From the NCBI GenBank assembly GCA_035934405.1, contig DASYXW010000029.1, positions 1-64,000 of the forward strand: 64,000 nt of DNA. The letters run 5' to 3'. The position numbers were made by a program, and so were the translations under genes. This document shows positions 61,941-64,000 of this stretch, piece by piece. The stretch is from DASYXW01 sp035934405 (lineage in GTDB: Bacteria > Acidobacteriota > Terriglobia > UBA7540). Position 1 is the stretch's first letter. Each line of letters opens with the position of its first letter. Under the pieces are notes generated by a model. The model was given only the letters and a program-made list of their open reading frames with translations, did no database searches and had not been told where the DNA came from.

Positions 61941-63548
61941 ATGAAGGCAGTTCGAAAGTTGGCACTATGCTCCATCCCTGTGCTTCTGTTGTTGTCGTTT
62001 GCGGTGTTCTCGGCGCAACCGGCGGCGGCGCAGGCGTATGCCGTACAGCGCAACCCCATCGTCAGTCACGATGTGAATCATGTCACCACCCCGGTTCCCT
62101 TCCGGGACATGGTTTCACTGCCGTGGGGGAATCAGCCTAAAGTGATGCTGGAACACGACCGCAGCGGCAAGCCGCATATCAGCAACACTCCGGACGCCTT
62201 GACACAGACGCTGTTGCTTCCGCAGGTCAGCACCACCAACGGTCTAAGCTTCGATGGCATCGATGACGCCCAGGGGGGAGGCTTCGTCCCGCCGGACACC
62301 AACGCCTCGGTAGGCGACACGCAAGTGGTCGAGACCGTCAACATCGCTTATGAGGTGTACAACAAGACCACTGGGGTGTCGGAAATGGGTCCCACCAACA
62401 TCCAGACGCTCTACAGTCCGCTCGGCGGCGAGTGCGGTACCGGCAACCTGAGCGACCCGATCGTGAATTACGATAAAGCGGCCGCCCGCTGGGTCATCAC
62501 CATGATCGCGTTCAACAACAACTTCTCTGTGAATGACGCCTGTGTGGCGGTTTCCACCACCTCCGACGCCACCGGCGCCTACAACCTGTATGCTTTCTCT
62601 TACGGCAAAACTCTGCCGGACTATCCCAAGGTGGGCGTCTGGCCGGATGCCTACTACATCACCACCGACAGCTTCCCCAACGGCGGATTCTTCACCGGCG
62701 CCGAATCCTGCGCTCTTGACCGCAGCAACATGCTGCTCGGCAACCCTGCCACTTCGGTCTGCTTCCAGCGCGGCTCAGGCGACTTTGCCTTGCTGCCGGC
62801 CGACCTCGATGGCAGCACGGCTCCGCCCTCCGGCGCGCCCAATTACCAGATGGATCTGGCCAGCTCCACGAAACTGAATCTCTACCAGTTCCACGTGGGC
62901 TCCCCCTTTGGGGTAGGCGCCACCTATACCGGACCGACGACGCTGACCGTTTCTTCCTACACCGATGCCTGCGCGGCCACCGGCGTGTGCATCGTGCAGC
63001 CCTCGCCCGGCGAAAAGCTCGACGCGCTCGGCGACCGCTTGATGTTCCGCCTGGCTTACCGCAACTTCGGCGACCACGAAGCCCTGGTGGTCAACCACTC
63101 CATCAAGCCGTCGGGTTCGGGCAAGGCGGTTTCTGGCGTGCGCTGGTATGAGATCCGAAGCCCCGGCTCCTCCCCCGTCATCTTCCAGTCCGGCACGGTG
63201 GGTGGCGGTACGAGTTCGGTGGCCAAGTGGATGGGCTCGATCGCCATGGACAAAAACGGCGACATCGCCCTCGGCTACAGCAAGTCAAACTCAACCACCA
63301 AGCCCAGCATCGAGTACGTGGGCCGCGTCCCGACCGACGGCCTGGGAAAGATGGAATCGCCCAGCCTGATCAAGAGTGGCGGCGGCGTGCAGGAGAACAG
63401 CGCCAACCGCTGGGGCGATTACAGCAGCATGGCCATTGACCCCAGCGACGATTGCACCTTCTGGTACGCCCAGGAGTACTACAAGACCACCGGCAGCTTC
63501 AACTTCTCGACGCACCTGGCGTCGTTCAAGTTCACCACCTGTCTGTAG
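61941..63548 (+). CDS. Large secreted propeller-like protein, function unknown
   Basis: A 535-residue exported protein. The signal peptide (MKAVRKLALCSIPVLLLLSF, cleaved after about AAAQ) leads a beta-rich body with repeated aromatic blades, for example DPIVNYDKAAARWVITMIAF, YPKVGVWPDAYYITTDSFP and SVAKWMGSIAMDKNGDIALG. The WPDAYYITT segment is typical of a widespread family of secreted proteins predicted to form propellers. Four or more cysteines suggest disulfides. No enzymatic motif. It has its own promoter and terminator, so it is monocistronic. Confidence 0.82.
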   Translation: MKAVRKLALCSIPVLLLLSFAVFSAQPAAAQAYAVQRNPIVSHDVNHVTTPVPFRDMVSLPWGNQPKVMLEHDRSGKPHISNTPDALTQTLLLPQVSTTNGLSFDGIDDAQGGGFVPPDTNASVGDTQVVETVNIAYEVYNKTTGVSEMGPTNIQTLYSPLGGECGTGNLSDPIVNYDKAAARWVITMIAFNNNFSVNDACVAVSTTSDATGAYNLYAFSYGKTLPDYPKVGVWPDAYYITTDSFPNGGFFTGAESCALDRSNMLLGNPATSVCFQRGSGDFALLPADLDGSTAPPSGAPNYQMDLASSTKLNLYQFHVGSPFGVGATYTGPTTLTVSSYTDACAATGVCIVQPSPGEKLDALGDRLMFRLAYRNFGDHEALVVNHSIKPSGSGKAVSGVRWYEIRSPGSSPVIFQSGTVGGGTSSVAKWMGSIAMDKNGDIALGYSKSNSTTKPSIEYVGRVPTDGLGKMESPSLIKSGGGVQENSANRWGDYSSMAIDPSDDCTFWYAQEYYKTTGSFNFSTHLASFKFTTCL

Positions 63549-63560
63549 CTTTCACCTGAA

Positions 63561-63580
63561 TAGCCTACTTGTGTAGGCTA
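63561..63580. repeat. TAGCCTAC-TTGT-GTAGGCTA hairpin
   Basis: A perfect 8-bp stem with a 4-base loop, 13 bp after the stop of the preceding gene. Related to the hairpin at 5624-5641. Confidence 0.55.
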
Positions 63581-63601
63581 CATGCGTGGAAGGAGAACTT
63601 T

Positions 63602-63636
63602 GAGCCGTCCCGGCCGGCGCCGGGGCGGCTCTTTTT
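63602..63636 (+). terminator. Rho-independent terminator
   Basis: GAGCCGTCCCGG pairs with CCGGGGCGGCTC through a GC-rich stem (63602-63631), followed directly by TTTTT. It ends the 61941-63548 transcript. Confidence 0.85.
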
Positions 63637-63659
63637 GCTTATGGGGGCTGGAAGAGGTT

Positions 63660-63893
63660 TTACCGGTGCGCGCGTTTGCGCCGCTTGGGACGGTGATCGA
63701 GACTGAGGTCGGTGATCTTGCGGCTCAGGGTGTTGCGGTGGATCCCCAGCGATTGGGCGGCTTTCGACTGGTTGCCGCGCTCGCGTTCCAGCACCGCCTT
63801 GATGAACCGCTTCTCGAACTCGCGGACGGCGTCCTCGTAGTCCACGCCTTGCTCGATCATTTGGTTAATCAGGGCTTCAAGTTGATCCTTCAC
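63660..63893 (-). CDS. Small Fis-type helix-turn-helix protein
   Basis: A 77-residue DNA-binding protein: a helical N-terminus (MKDQLEALINQMIEQGVDYE) and a Fis-type HTH_8 at the C-terminus (GNQSKAAQSLGIHRNTLSRKI). It resembles the isolated C-terminal domain of NtrC-type activators or a stand-alone Fis-like protein. The tail is strongly basic (HRPKRRKRAHR). Possible roles are chromosome architecture or growth-phase regulation. ATG 63893 is the only start giving the full helix. The remaining 107 bp to the window end show nothing recognisable. Confidence 0.85.
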   Translation of the reverse strand: MKDQLEALINQMIEQGVDYEDAVREFEKRFIKAVLERERGNQSKAAQSLGIHRNTLSRKITDLSLDHRPKRRKRAHR

Positions 63894-64000
63894 GGCATCG
63901 CTCCAGCAATCAGGTGCCTCGCATGGCGCCCATCAATGTCCGGTGGTTATCTTCTCACCCTGAGAAAGCCCTTGCTTGAACTTTTCAAAGCCCTCTCGAA

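Overview
The window (64 kb, high GC) looks like a chromosomal segment of an Acidobacteriota bacterium, probably of the Terriglobia/Koribacter/Solibacter type. No 16S gene is present, so this is an inference. It rests on a TonB-dependent receptor with an N-terminal carboxypeptidase-regulatory-like domain, two secreted FG-GAP/VCBS proteins with choice-of-anchor-D repeats, a YXWGXW protein, a Ysc84-like protein, many exported hydrolases, short operons with long repeat-filled intergenic regions, and one isolated tRNA.

Layout. 0.1-3.2 kb: SEC-C/HEPN-like protein, a repeat-rich gap, a secreted beta-propeller protein. 3.3-7.8 kb: housekeeping genes lepA, fmdB-type zinc ribbon, galU, tsaD. 7.9-12.7 kb: hyuA-hyuB hydantoinase/oxoprolinase pair followed by a Tat-exported aspartylglucosaminidase. 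12.8-20.5 kb (minus strand): M1 peptidase fused to HEAT repeats, a cytochrome b plus molybdopterin oxidoreductase pair, and a very large duplicated CPBP membrane protease. 20.6-21.8 kb (minus): a RimI-like acetyltransferase translationally coupled to a membrane-anchored deiodinase-like protein whose active-site codon is an in-frame TGA. 21.9-26.5 kb: lipoprotein, MgtE-N/CBS regulator, variant Nramp transporter, AmmeMemoRadiSam radical SAM enzyme. 26.6-28.4 kb: tRNA-Ala(GGC), a 5S rRNA 3' remnant with terminator, and HicB/DUF2283/DUF4258 toxin-antitoxin remnants. 28.4-35.5 kb: YXWGXW protein, glutamate dehydrogenase, epimerase, HtrA-type protease, Nudix hydrolase, Spy-like and Lys/Ala-rich exported proteins. 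36-42.6 kb: giant FG-GAP protein, a repeat-rich gap, subtilase, exported MsrB. 42.6-49.5 kb: broken DoxX, SIS protein, GH3 glycosidase with a sugar isomerase-like protein, NYN-LOTUS protein, Ysc84 protein. 49.5-64 kb: class I aldolase, MOT1-type transporter, TPR protein, TonB-dependent receptor, secreted proteins, the second FG-GAP protein, and a Fis-type regulator.

The most notable item is the deiodinase-like selenoprotein candidate at 21090-21809 (minus). Its single in-frame TGA lies in a GSYT-U-PPF active site, a SECIS-like hairpin follows 10 bases downstream, and its real stop overlaps the next gene's start as ATGA. The second theme is repeats. Degenerate seven-base tandem arrays fill many intergenic gaps and extend into the hyuA, hyuB and acetyltransferase coding sequences. 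There are also hairpin elements with compensatory stem changes, TAGCGCCGG-type inverted-repeat elements, and a paired CGCTCGAAGC repeat found downstream of promoter-like sequences at two loci.

How the genes work together: most neighbourhoods are one- to three-gene operons for envelope and extracellular work (proteases, glycosidases, adhesive propellers, TonB uptake), mixed with conserved core genes. No prophage, conjugative element, CRISPR array or intact transposase was seen.
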